Below are positions 13,019-24,198 of a stretch of 64,000 bases of DNA, one piece after another. The DNA comes from Axinella damicornis. Taxonomy: Eukaryota; Porifera; Demospongiae; Axinellida; Axinellidae. The stretch spans positions 11,781,301 to 11,845,300 of the forward strand of contig OZ007506.1 of the NCBI GenBank assembly GCA_963931865.1, in the 5' to 3' direction. A program made the position numbers and the translations under genes. Every line of letters begins with the position of its first letter. The first letter of the stretch is position 1. The notes beneath the pieces are model-generated. The model was not told the DNA's origin. It made no database searches and saw only the letters and a list, made by a program, of their open reading frames with translations.

Positions 13019-13510
13019 TCAACTCAGGGGTGAGGTACGTGTGAGGGGTGATGGGAGGGTGTGACGGGTGATGGGAGTGATGGGATGAGGGGTGGTGGGA
13101 GAGGGTGTGATGGGTGATGGGAGTGATGGGATGAGGGGTGGTGGAGAGGGTGTGAGGGGTGATGGGAGTGATTGGATGAGGGGCGATGAGAGAGGGTGTG
13201 AGGGCCGGGTGATGGGCGGGTGGGAGGGATGATGGGAGGGTGTGAGGGGTGTTGGGAGTGTGTGAGGGGTGCATGGGAGTGATGGGATGAGGGGTGGTGG
13301 GAGAGGGTGTGAGGGGTGATGGGAGTGTGTGAGGGGTGATGGGAGTGATGGGATGAGGGGTGGTGGGAGAGGTGTGAGGGTGATGGGAGGGTGTGAGGGT
13401 TGATGGGAGTCTGTGAGGGGTGATGGAAGTGATAGGATGAGGGGTGGTGGAGAGGGTGTGAGGGTGATGGGAGGGTGTGAGGGGTGATGGAAGTGATTGA
13501 GGGTGGGATG
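13019..13510. repeat. Degenerate GGTGATGGGAG-type minisatellite
   Basis: Tandem variants of GAGGGGTGATGGGAGTGATG fill the intron between the second and third recognised glycerol kinase exons. Open frames on the minus strand here are repeat artefacts. Confidence 0.9.
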
Positions 13511-14362
13511 AGGATGAGAGGACAAGATGTATCACTACTTTTGCTAACCCATACGTAGATCATCTTTGTTTTTGGATGGTGTCTTTGCCACCAGTCTTTC
13601 AGCAATCTCAGCTGTTCTTCCATCGCACCACACTGTCAGAGAAGACAGCAACATCATGTAAGACAGCTGTACCACATACACAGTCAGTTTGACCAGAAGT
13701 TACTTCACGTTACGTTGTAGCAGCTGTTGAGTTGGTTCACTTGATGGAGTCTAGTTGAAATACTGGCAACACTTATGCTTCGCAGGATTCAAGGAGGGAC
13801 ATGCTATGGGTGGGTCGGTGAGAGGCAGCAGCTCAGAGGGACTCCCTAGACACAACCATGCCAAGAGTGGGACTGTAAATGCTTAATTAATACTGTTGAG
13901 CAATGCGGTCCGCAAATCTGGAAGATTATGGTTCTTGCAAGTGCCTAAAGCTATGAATTTACCGATTGCATTGTGCAGACATTTTCCTGTGGTCCTGTCC
14001 CAGAGTACCGTGGTCTCACGCTGGTTCATGGTCCCGATATCCTTCAGTCGTGCCACCTCCCCCACCTGCAACTCCTTCCCCACCTCCTCCAGGCACTCCC
14101 GCACACTCTCCACAGATTCACACGGGTCCTGCTCAAACCATCTGTGAGTTTGTACAATATGTAGGGACAGGCTTAATCACTAACCACTGATAATGGGAGA
14201 GGGTGTGAGGGGTGATGGGAGGCTATGTAACCACTGCTGATCACCGATCAATACGCTCAGACACCTCAGAGAATAAGTCATCCTCATCTGCATTTATTTA
14301 ATGTAACCAACCGTAATGTGGTTCTTGACTACTTCATATCCGATATGAATCGCCAAGTTTGA

Positions 14363-16410
14363 CTAGCCGAAAGCAGGAGATCCAGAGATTCCGACTATTG
14401 ACACCCGATTCGATACTATGATATCTGTGACATTTCTAACATCACCTTCCCTGCCCACAAATGGAAGAGTAGGATCCAGGTATGGAAAGTTGTCAGGAGC
14501 ACATCCAAGGCTCTCAAACACCTCGATGGAATCCTCAGTATCATTCGCTTGTAATGTCTCATTCTCAGGCCTCACTGTGATAGCTGGATTCAGCCCTGCG
14601 TTCACACTGCCAAGATATGAGTAGAGCAGAATAATTGCAATAGCAAGCATGATGGCGGTGGCAACAAAGAGCATGGCAACAATGACGAGTAAAAAAGCTC
14701 CAGTGCCTGGGTGTTAAGTGAAACAGTACATTCAACTGTTAACATAATCCAATTTAGAGTGCAAAGGATTATGCCAATTCAGTGGTCAACGTCCTTAGAC
14801 ACACCGACTGACCTTTCTCCACCAGTCTTTGACAACAGTAATTTATTCTCCACCTGAGTGACTCTGGTTTGAGCCAACTGTCCGCTGTTTGAGATTAGGG
14901 GTGGGCAATGTTATTATCGTATATCGTGATATTAAGAGCCCATGATAATCGTGGTGGTTTTAAAATTATCGTCATATCGTGTTCACATTATTAGTGGTGT
15001 TGTTTTTGCAGAAATAAGGCGTGCAGTAGCTAAATAGTGTATACATGCAATTTATGACAACATAGTAAATGCTTGGCTTGTAGAAATATTCTAGTGTGGC
15101 ATGAGAAGTCAAATAAACTAGCCAAAACGCATTATCGTGATAATATCGAATATCGTGATAACTAACACATGATATATCGTGACCACATTATTCTGATATC
15201 GCCCACCCCTATTTGAGATGAGAAAACGAATGCTCATATGTACTGCATATATACACAAAAAGCTTGCCTTCCATTTATACAATTAAGATCATGGGAACCT
15301 GACACAACCCTGGATGTAGTCTCGGTCCCAGACCTAAACCAACCCCAGAGCGGATCGCTTCCAGTATCACACGCGGTAGCAATCCGCACTGGGGTTGGTT
15401 TGGGTCAGGAGCTGAGACTACCCTGGATGAAACCAACACATTGTAATCTAAGTTGCAAGCTACTGACATGAATAGTGCATCCCCTGATCATCAAACCTGA
15501 GAACTGCAACAATTACTGTTGCAGTACTCCAGCCTCAAGCTATATACTGACATGAATAGTACATCCCTTGAGACCAGAGTATACTGCAACAATTGTACAT
15601 CCCTTGAGACCAGAGTATACTGCAACAATAGTACATCCCTTGAGACCAGAGTATACTGCAACAATTGTACATCCCTTGAGACCAGAGTATACTGCAACAA
15701 TTATTGTTGCATGCAGTACTCCGGTCTCAAGCTACTGACATGAATAGTACATCCCTTGAGACCAGAGTATACTGCAACAATTGTACATCCCTTGAGACCA
15801 GAGTATACTGCAACAATTGTACATCCCTTGAGACCAGAGTATACTGCAACAATTGTACATCCCTTGAGACCAGAGTATACTGCAACAATTATTGTTGCAT
15901 GCAGTACTCCGGTCTCAAGCTACTGACATGAATAGTACATCCCTTGAGACCAGAAGAGATGTACTATTCATGGATACCTACTGGAGCCCTCATAGTTGCA
16001 CAATGACTCTTTTACTCCAGATACCTTGGTATTCTCCCTTCTGAATTGCTTCTTGTAACTTCCTAGCTGATCTCCTAAGGTTAACGAGCTGCAGAGCTAC
16101 AATTAGGTCCTTCCATTCAGGGTCAGGTCCTTGCAGCCACAGAGCAAGCACTTCCATCTTTCTTCTTTCCACACGCTGGTGGTTTGCCTCAATTGTATTT
16201 AGTTCATGAAGGGGCAAACCAAGTTGGATCCCCAGCCCATGATAGTCAGTAACCTCTACCAGAGCTTGAGATATGTTCCGGATGGTGAGAGTAGGATCTG
16301 TGTGATGAGCATTGTGGAGATTCTGATTGTAAATAGCTGCAATACAAATCCCATCGGACCTCTTGACCGAAATATCGTCCAGTGTACTCACCCCGTTTCC
16401 AGGTGCTCAT
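14363..16410 (-). CDS. Death domain - transmembrane - truncated NB-ARC protein
   Basis: Three exons, 16392-16410, 16025-16336 and 14363-14706, join with matching phases and give 224 residues. I chose ATG 16408-16410 because it directly precedes a consensus GTGAGT donor. Residues about 20-105 form a Death-domain-like fold (LGIQLGLPLHELNTIEANH). One strong membrane span follows (LLVIVAMLFVATAIMLAIAI), then a linker with NET and NDT sequons, then PFVGREGDVRNVTDIIVSNR and VSIVGISGSPAFG, the start of an NB-ARC/STAND NTPase. The next codon, where the Walker A lysine belongs, is TAG (14363-14365). The homology continues in frame after it (SNLAIHIGYEVVKNHITVGY) and then decays. This is either a receptor pseudogene or a short membrane-anchored Death protein. 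Death domains bind one another in apoptosis and innate immunity; the partner here is unknown. Confidence 0.68.
14896..15211. mobile_element. hAT-like MITE
   Basis: 316 bp with terminal inverted repeats TAGGGGTGGGC and exact 8-bp duplications TTTGAGAT, the hallmark of hAT elements. The interior is AT-rich with ATATCGTGAT repeats. It lies in the second intron of the Death-domain gene. Confidence 0.85.
15317..15420. mobile_element. MITE (TAGTCTCGG family)
   Basis: 104-bp hairpin with ends TAGTCTCGGTCCCAGACC and GGTCAGGAGCTGAGACTA and exact 9-bp CCCTGGATG duplications. Confidence 0.88.
15512..15958. repeat. About 34-bp minisatellite, two-level structure
   Basis: Units of about 34 bp containing ACATCCCTTGAGACCAGAG and TACTGCAACAAT repeat in two blocks. 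The blocks are separated by a copy of ATTGTTGCATGCAGTACTCC, which gives a higher-order repeat. It lies in the Death-domain gene intron. Confidence 0.9.
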
Positions 16411-17040
16411 GTTCGGAAGAATGCTGAATCAGCAACAATCTTGTGTGCTTTATTTGGAGTTGGCTTTTGCAATATCGACCTTTGACCCGGTTCAATGGAA
16501 AATAAGTGCATGCTGTTAGCAGGTCTACGTCTTTATACTGTAGACTGTGCCAGTTCAGAGCTATAATGTTTATCTCCAACATTCTTCTGCTGAAACAGTG
16601 AAAGTCTTGTTACCATCACAGGAAGTATTTGTGTCTTAAAAATCTGCAAATGTCCATAGACAGATATGTCTGGCTATAGCCTGCTGTGCTGCTTTGGAGG
16701 TTATAAATAAGGCAAGCCTATAGCTACACATTTTAAATGATGTTGCCATAACAATGCATCACAAACCCTCATACATTACAGATTAAAGCAAGGTGTACTG
16801 ACGCAACTTCAGTCAGGTGATTGCACAAAAGTAGCACCTGCCGTCCCTGTCCAGCCGATCTCCTGTGGTGATGTCATTCACTTCTTGAGGTGTGTAAAGT
16901 ATAGCCACTAGTCAGGGTGGTCTAGGACTGCCACGGACTTTGGGTTTGTAATTTATCCTGCACAACAATGAACATTGTTATGACTTGTGTGACAAAGTCT
17001 GTGTGGGTACAAGACAGTTATTCATCATTACAGGTAGACG

Positions 17041-17345
17041 GACTTACTCCTCCTTCCTCTCCCCTCTCCCTCTGTTCTCCTTGCCCTCTCTCCCTTTCTG
17101 CTCCCTCCCTCCCCTCCCTCCCTCCCTCCCTCCCTCCCTCCTTCCCTCCCTCCCTCCCTCCCTCCCTCCCTCCCTCCCTTCCTCCCTCTCCTCCCTCACT
17201 CCCTCCCTCTCCTCCCTTCCCTCTCTCCCCTCCACTTGTTCTCCCTTCCCATCTCCTACTTCCCTTCCCCTCCCTCCATTTTCCTCATCCCTTCTCCTCC
17301 CCTCCCTCCCTCCCTCTTCTCTCTCCTCTTCCACTCCCCTCTCCC
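17041..17345. repeat. CCCTCCCT polypyrimidine tract (copy B)
   Basis: Counterpart of the tract at 754-1085. Confidence 0.9.
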
Positions 17346-17591
17346 CTCACCTCAGCCAACTGGAAATGTGTGAAGCTTCTCCTTCATGGTGCAGTAGGAC
17401 AGCTGAACACCACTTACTCTTCTATGCAGCTCGAACACAACTCCACCAAGTGAGTATGATAACAAACTAGTTCCATGAAGCTGAAATCCTTTCACACCCT
17501 CCTTCATAACCATCTATTCTCCACACCATCACACCCACACCCTCATACTACCACCCGAACCCTCACACTCATACTACCTCCCTCACACCCA

Positions 17592-17880
17592 CACCCTACA
17601 CCCTCATGTGCATTGCAGTGCAGTACCCCTGTGCATAACATCTCCAATTTGTGAGGATTTAGCGTACTCCCACACTAATATATAGGGTGAGGAATAGCAT
17701 TCCCCCATGTTAAATCCCTCCTATATATTATTATAATAATATAGGAGGGATTTAACATGGGGGTATGCTATTCCTCACCCGTATATATTTAGGTGGGACT
17801 TAGTGTGGGAGTACGCTAAATCCTCACAAATTGGAGATGTTATGCACAGGGGTACTGCAATGCACATGAGAGTGTAGGGG
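17592..17880. repeat. Large imperfect palindrome
   Basis: Two arms of about 130 bp are near-perfect reverse complements around an AT-rich centre at about 17735 (TATTATTATAATAATATA). Shared arm blocks include CAATTTGTGAGGATTTAGCG. It occupies the same intron as the TTTAGCGTA cluster of copy A. Confidence 0.85.
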
Positions 17881-18475
17881 GTACGCTAAATCCTGTCCAT
17901 ATATTATATGGACAGGATTTAGCATACCCCTGCGCCATATAGGCGGGATTTAGCATACCTCCCACGCTAAATCCCAACTGTGGACGGGTGAATGTAATTT
18001 TATCCCCCCACCACCACCACCACCACCACCACCACCACACACACACACACACAGGCCATACAGTTTTCTTGTGTAACCACCGTGATGTGAGGGTGTTTGG
18101 AGCAGTTTATCCTAACTCTGGAACTGCCGCCCTCATAGAGATTGCCAGGCATTCAGCATGCTCAGGAGCAATGGTACGATGGCTGATATGCATGCCATTA
18201 AATTGCAGATACAAGATCCTTGCTTATTACTTATAAATGCTGTGCGTCATAAAATCTCTCTCTGTCTCTCTATCCTCTGACAACCATACACACACACCCC
18301 ACACGACCTCACAGACTGAGGCCTGGTCGCACCATTGTCTTGTACAGCTGGGATGCCGAAACATTTGATTTGATGAGAGACACGGAATGGATTGAGGTCA
18401 GTCAAATATTGACGTATGTCCCAGATGAAGTGCTCTCACAGTGATTCTACAATCATAATGGAAATGCATCACACC

Positions 18476-18838
18476 ATACTCCCTCCCCACTCACTCCCAT
18501 ACTCCCTCCCCACTCGCTCCCATACTCCCTCCCCACTCATTCCCATACTCCCTCCCATACTCCCTCCCCACTCGCTCCCATACTCCCTCCCCACTCGCTC
18601 CCATACTCCCTCCCCACTCACTCCCATACTCCCTCCCCACTCACTCCCATACTCCCTCCCATACTCCCTCCCCACTCATTCCCATACTCCCTCCCATACT
18701 CCCTCCCCACTCACTCCCATACTCCCTCCCCACTCGCTCCCATACTCCCTCCCCACTCGCTCCCATACTCCCTCCCCACTCACTCCCATACTCCCTCCCC
18801 ACTCACTCCCGTACTCCCTCCCCACTCACTCCCATACT
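18476..18838. repeat. About 23-bp minisatellite (copy B)
   Basis: Same satellite as 2392-2775, again ending in a GGGAGTATGG inversion at 18839-18856. Confidence 0.9.
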
Positions 18839-18874
18839 GGGAGGGAAGGGAGTATGGTAGCAAATGGGGAGGGA

Positions 18875-19559
18875 GTTATGTTCGATCATCCCTCTTGTTT
18901 CCTTACTTTTTGCCGTTCTGGTATCCCTACATCCTGATACATTTTTAATGTTTTTTATTACTTGTTTTAATACAATTAGCCCAACCTTCGCCGATCAGTC
19001 CCCATGAATCTCATTAATTGCAAACACGTACGCACATGTGCACTGCACGCACTACACTGCACTGTGAATGCTGTTGCAGGGACACCGATCATGGTAAGAT
19101 GTTCAATTCCATAATTATTCCTTTGCTGAGAATAATTCGTGAATTGTTGCTGAGTGTATTTAGAAGTACCAGGTTCTTCTCTTGCTGCTGCTGTGTTCAA
19201 ACCTTCTCTCCACTGAGGCCACACATTGGTGAGCGCATGCTAGGTGCAGGTTGCATACAAGGTTTCAGCAAGCTATAGAGTGAGATTCAGGTGTGCACTT
19301 CAAGCATAAGATCAATAGTAGTGATCTTGGGAGCAGCAAAAGTTAAGCTGACTCCATCAGCACAAAATGACTTCACACTTCAACAGTTGGTGCAAGTGTT
19401 AAGCATGCATAGTAATTTGTATGTTCCAACCTCCAGCCAGTGCCTTACATGCGTATTACTAAATCATTACAAGTAATAAAAAACATTAAAAATGTAGCAT
19501 GATGTAGGGATACCAGAACGGCAAAAAGTAAGGAAACAAGAGGGATGATCGAACATAAC
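18875..19559. mobile_element. DNA transposon relic with about 95-bp terminal inverted repeats
   Basis: The left arm begins GTTATGTTCGATCATCCCTC and the right arm is its complement. Arms of about 95 bp stay near-identical to TTTTTAATGTTTTTTATTAC. The roughly 500-bp interior has no transposase frame. I could not define a target duplication. Confidence 0.8.
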
Positions 19560-20010
19560 AGTGAAGTATACAATCACCCTAGCCTCGTACCCAGGCCTTC
19601 AATCGCGGGGGGAAGGCCTGGTATACACTGTTTGCGCATGCGCTTAATTTCCCCAAAAATCTTGGAAAATAGGATATCTTGGTATTCTTCCGTGAAACGA
19701 AGACGTCGAATGACGTCTACGTGTACATTCCTAGAACCGCAACGAACGACGAGTAGCAATAGTTTCTCTGAGGCTCTTTCCTAAGCTTTGCGAAGGCTGA
19801 AAATGACACGGATGACTGTGAAAGAAGAGCAGCGCTCCTCCATGAGAGCTGTGTACGAAGGCAGCGACGTGTTCGTGTGGCTAGCTACCTACTGGCTATG
19901 GTAAGAGCCTGTGCTACCAAGCGCTCCCTTTCCTCATGGACTAGCTACAAGAAGGGACTTGTAGACAGTGGAAAGAGCTGTAGTGTGCTTCAGCCTTGTT
20001 GTGAGCCCTT

Positions 20011-20980
20011 CAGAGCTGAAAATAAAATTTAGTATTGGTTGGTCAGTATGTCCAGACATATTCAATTTTGCCCGGACATTGAGTTGTTTTGGCTGGACAA
20101 AAAAAATTTCTTTCGAAGTCACTATAATTGATGAATGTATGAGTTCCACATGGTGATACTGTACACTAAACGTTAAGCTCAGCGATGGGAGCAACCGAAG
20201 ATGGACCAAGGCCAGGAGAATCCAAACTTGAGGAGCAACAATACGAGTATGCTGATCAGTTCTTTGCTGCCTTCAATCTTAGACTTGAATTTCACGCACA
20301 CCTTGTACCTTAGCTCAATTTTCTTTGCTCCCTCGTTCCTTACCTCACAGTCTGTCCAATTTGGCTTGCCATTTCATAAACGTTGTGTGGGGCTACATTT
20401 CGCTTCTTTCTTGAAGGTAGCCTTGTTCCCAGGCCCCGCCCAACTTTTCGTCGCTTGCAGTACGGCTACCGAAAGTGGCGTGGGAACGAGGCCAGCTCGA
20501 AGGCCCATCAATGGCCATCATCGATCTGTGGCTCAGGATGATGTCGCTTCATGGCCGTCCAGATCGAACCAAGCACTCCACCGGTCCAAGGTAAGACAAG
20601 AACAAGAAGTAGCTAACGTAGCTAGCTAGCTAGCTCTCGCGCGCACTCTCGATCTCGATCTCGCGGCGATTGTTGTAGGGCCACGTGCGTTAACGCATGC
20701 GCACAACTACTATACTTCACGAGGCTATAGCTAGCGGCTGATGGTACGAGGCTGTGATCGCGACTGTACCACGACGAAACGGCTAAAGAACTGACCGCCA
20801 CCATTCTGAGTCACAAGGGATCCTACGTAGGAGAAAGAAGCTGAACGTAGACCATGCTAGCTATTGCAGGCACTGTCACTAAACGTCCGGACAAAGTGGC
20901 CAGTCAAGCAACCATTTGTCCGGCCCTTTCCCTTTCTTGTGCGGAAATTGACCGTTGTCCGCACGTTATTTTCAGCTCTG
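20011..20980. mobile_element. 970-bp element inserted in a MITE
   Basis: Ends CAGAGCTGAAAATA and TATTTTCAGCTCTG are inverted repeats, and GCCCTT is duplicated on both sides. The related element at 58270-58300 has the uninterrupted target, so the ends are well defined. No transposase frame was recognised. Confidence 0.75.
20418..20494. mobile_element. Hairpin MITE (TAGCCTCG family), diverged
   Basis: 77 bp with ends TAGCCTTGTTCCCAGGCC and GTGGGAACGAGGCCA. Flanks TCTTGAAGG and GCTCGAAGG match at 7 of 9 positions. It is nested inside the 970-bp insertion. Confidence 0.7.
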
Positions 20981-21075
20981 GCCCTTTGATCGCTCTCATG
21001 CACGAGTATGCGGGTGTGTTTACGCAAACGTCATCGGTTAAGCCCAACCCATTCGCAAACGTCACAATTAAAATT

Positions 21076-21275
21076 NNNNNNNNNNNNNNNNNNNNNNNNN
21101 NNNNNNNNNNNNNNNNNNNNNNNNNNNNNNNNNNNNNNNNNNNNNNNNNNNNNNNNNNNNNNNNNNNNNNNNNNNNNNNNNNNNNNNNNNNNNNNNNNNN
21201 NNNNNNNNNNNNNNNNNNNNNNNNNNNNNNNNNNNNNNNNNNNNNNNNNNNNNNNNNNNNNNNNNNNNNNNNNNN
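21076..21275. other. Assembly gap (200 N)
   Basis: Exactly 200 unknown bases, probably a scaffold spacer. Open frames spanning it are meaningless. Confidence 0.99.
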
Positions 21276-21740
21276 GAGGGGAGGGAGTGAGGCAGGCAGG
21301 GAGGGAGGGGGGGAGAAAGGAAGAGAGGGAGGGGGAGGGACAGAGAGAGGGAGGGAGTGAGGGAGGAGGGAGAGAGAGAGAGAGGGAGGGAGGGAGGAAG
21401 GAGGGAGGGAGGGAGGGAGGGAGGGAGGGAGAGAGAGAGGGAGAGAGGGAGGGAGGGACGGATAGAGGGAGGGGAGGGGAGGGAGGGAGGGGAGGGAGGG
21501 AGGGAGGAGGGAGTGAGGGAGGGAGGGAGGGAGAGGAGAGGGGAGGGAGGAAGGAGGGAGGGAGGGAGGGAGGGAGGGAGGGAGAGAGAGAGGGAGAGAG
21601 GGAGGGAGGGGAGGGGAGGGAGGGGAGGGGAGGGAGGGAGGGAGGGGAGGGAGGGAGGGAGTGAGGGAGGGAGGGAGAGGAGAGGGGAGGGAGGGAGGGA
21701 GGGAGGGAGGGAGGGGAGGAGAGGGATGGAAGGAGGAAGA
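21276..21740. repeat. GGGA/GGAGGGA polypurine repeat
   Basis: Long simple polypurine repeat directly after the gap, probably the reason the assembly broke here. Confidence 0.95.
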
Positions 21741-21762
21741 AAATACCATTCCGCTGAAGGTA

Positions 21763-22435
21763 TTAGGAGTAGGCCTGCACGATATCATTTTTTTTACCCC
21801 ACGGTATATCATCACGCATGATGCCACGATATTACTAAATATCGTACAAAAGTAGCCATACAGCTTGGCAAGGGCAGAGGTAAGGCAAGGTATAACTAAT
21901 AAAAGTACAATTTGGCTGTAAAGATTACCGTCCTTCGCTGAGACTTGGTGCATGGCTTGTATACGCACGCGGCATTTCGGGCGGTCAGGTGATCGTGGTT
22001 TGCCTTTCTCGTCTGCTTCGACGCCAAAGTCGTTCCAAACAGCAGTAACAGCTTCATTTATTAACTCTTTACCAACCAATGACTGCAAAAGCCGTCATGA
22101 GCTCCCATAAGCCATAAGAATTTATAATTATAGGGAATTTATACGAATTTATAGGCGTTATACTTTAATACAGGATTTTGCTTCCTTAAGCTGTTTCTTA
22201 TGGTTGGTAAAGAGTTAACGAGATCTCAGCTTCGCCAGCAGCAGAATCACCAGGCTCTGTAGAACCATCGCGTGTACGTTGCTCATCGCTATACTGATCG
22301 ACTAAGTTGCCTCGTGCACTTACCGAATGTCCTAATTATCCGTTTTTCGAAAATACCGTTCACGTCCAAAAAACGTACCACCATGCACGCATACCGTTGA
22401 TAACGGTAAATATCACCATACCGTGCAACTCCTAA
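21763..22435 (-). mobile_element. hAT-like element with BED-finger remnant
   Basis: Inverted ends TTAGGAGT..GCACGATATC and TTAGGAGTTGCACGG. On the minus strand about 21900-22080 reads TAVWNDFGVEADEKGKP and then QVSAKDGN, resembling the start of a BED zinc finger as in hAT transposases. The second half of the finger and the catalytic domain are absent. It looks like a deletion derivative of an autonomous hAT. Confidence 0.55.
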
Positions 22436-22665
22436 TTAAGGAGTTGCACTACACTCACTTCAAGCTGGGTCATGGAGATGGCTGTTACCGAGGCAACCTT
22501 CTTCTTGTAGTCCTTGAACAAGTGGGTCTGTGAAACAGACTATGCACGAGCCTGAGTGAGTACGTACAAGTGCAGGACATGGAACAGTTGTTGTCATCAG
22601 AATGTGACTGCATGACCACAGCACAATGTCAGGCCACAGAATGACACCAAAAGTACCTACACACA

Positions 22666-22715
22666 GTCTCGTTCCCAGGCCCGAGATGGCGAACGAGGCT
22701 ATTGGGAATGAGGCT
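22666..22715. mobile_element. Hairpin MITE (TAGCCTCG family)
   Basis: 50 bp lacking the first two bases of the left arm, with exact 9-bp CTACACACA duplications. Confidence 0.75.
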
Positions 22716-22737
22716 ACTACACACACAGCTAATCAAG

Positions 22738-22965
22738 TAAGGCAACGGAGGGGGTTTCCGGACAGTCTTTTAATTCCGGAGACGGCATTCATGCCCCTCA
22801 CATTCGCTCCCTTAGCAATTCTTCCGAATTATGGTAAGTGCGCATGCATACCCTACCTTCGAACTTTCCAACGCTGTGCAGTTGTTAAAAACTGCTCCTA
22901 GAGAGCGAAAGCTGGGGCAGTGTCCGGAAATACCCTACTGTCCGGAAACCCCTTCCGTTACCTTA
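22738..22965. mobile_element. MITE with 29-bp terminal inverted repeats
   Basis: 228 bp. The left end TAAGGCAACGGAGGGGGTTT and the right-end complement TAAGGTAACGGAAGGGGTTT continue through CCGGACAGT. No clear target duplication. Confidence 0.8.
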
Positions 22966-23350
22966 TGTGTAGAATACATGAAGAGTGAGTCAGGGTAGCA
23001 TGTACAGATCTGAGGTCAGCGAATGGGTAAGGTAGCTAGGTCCACGAGCGGGTCTCCGTCTTTGATGCTGCCACCGAGGAGGTAGCTATATATACGTAGC
23101 TAGAGAGGTCACTGACTGTTCATGGTTCGCCCATCACTCTAGCCAATGAATAGCTAGCTAGCTAGCTACCGGCACATATTCACCGTGTTAGGGGCAGGTT
23201 CAACCGAGGGTTCAACTCTCGTCCCAGGTACTCCCGCTGCAGTTTTCTTCCAGAAACCAGTCTGCCATTATCGGAGTGGAAAAAGCTACATTTCGAATTG
23301 AAGCGCACTTCCTATTTCAGTTGCAGACCGTAAAAATGGCCGACGTTTAA

Positions 23351-23854
23351 CCCTTTAAGACCTAACGTTGCATATCTGCAACGTGAGACTTTCAGCTTCA
23401 TGATGTCACATCCGGCAATGTCCTTGAGAGATAGGCTCTGCGCCAGCAGAAAGGGCGGGGCAGGGGGAGGTGGGTGGGTGCACCCGAAGGGTGCAAACAG
23501 CATGGCCGCGTTTGGGCTCAGCTTTGAACGGCCCTTGGTTGGAGCCGGGTAGGCCATTTCTCGGGTTTTAAGCATAAATGGACTTAGAAAGTAGCTGTCT
23601 TGCCTTGTAGGCCCTCCATTTCCAGTGTTCATGGTCAGTTTGTTAGCTACGGCAGGTTGGCCACTTCTCGGGAGGCTTGATTGCAAGTTCGTTAGTTGGT
23701 GGGTGTGGTTAAGTCACGTATATGCTTAGTGTACCTGAAATTACCTGTGTGAGCAGTTTCGAGCCCAGCAACGCCAGGGAACAGAAATTAGGGTATGTTT
23801 AAGTGTTCTATAGACTGAAAATGACCTAGAGAAATAAATTTAGGCCCTAAAGAG
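23351..23854 (+). mobile_element. piggyBac-like MITE, copy 1
   Basis: 504-bp element flanked by TTAA on both sides (23347-23350 and 23855-23858), with related ends CCCTTTAAGACC and the complement CTCTTTAGGGCC. Five copies of identical length occur in the window, almost identical in sequence. Confidence 0.82.
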
Positions 23855-24198
23855 TTAATGAGACGAGAGAAAGAACCGAAATGTGGGAAGAAAGTTCAGA
23901 GATAAGCAAGCTATAGCTGAACTGAGCACTGAACCTCTGTCCAACCATACCCTGACTGTGACTGCGACAAGGGACGTAATCTGTCTTATTTTGTGGATCA
24001 TGAATATCATTAACAGCCTATTCACTATTATTCTGTGTGTTGGAGAGTGTGCCTGTGCCGTTGGTACCCTGTGAAGCCCCAACTGTGGCTAACCTTGGTT
24101 GCAAGCTTGTACTTGACACAGTCTGATACAAATAGCCCTGGGGTCCCCATGAATATCATTAAATAGCTCCATTTTTAGGTGAGCTGCTTTCCCATTAG

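Larger units (their letters stand above)
16805..18396 (+). pseudogene. Glutamate carboxypeptidase II-like pseudogene, copy B
   Basis: Second copy of the segment at 57-2308, with its own lesions. The PA-domain block (about 16805-16893) keeps the correct PVQPISCGDVIHFL frame where copy A is shifted, but has lost one base upstream. Block 2 (17356-17449) reads NWKCVKLLLHGAVGQLNTTY without the copy A deletion. Block 3 (18055 to about 18172) reads HRDVRVFGAVYPNSGTA, so the bridging zinc-ligand Asp is Tyr, and a 1-bp deletion shifts the frame after EIAR. Block 4 (18315-18396) has the same DAET change as copy A, so that change predates the duplication. Confidence 0.72.
19580..21075. mobile_element. 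Long TAGCCTCG-family element, interrupted and cut by the gap
   Basis: Starts TAGCCTCGTACCCAGGCC and tracks the 57874-59160 element for about 430 bp (shared block CTTCCGTGAAACGA). It is then interrupted by a 970-bp insertion (20011-20980) and resumes with TTTGATCGCTCTCATG up to the N gap. Its right end is lost in the gap. Confidence 0.75.

Noticed and set aside
12969..13623. Minus-strand frames of 168-199 residues (HHPSHPPITPHTL)
   Set aside because: Derived from the GGTGATGGGAG minisatellite in a glycerol kinase intron.
20904..22088. 394-residue minus-strand frame
   Set aside because: Crosses the 200-N gap and a polypurine repeat. Only its first 80 or so residues (BED-like) are meaningful.
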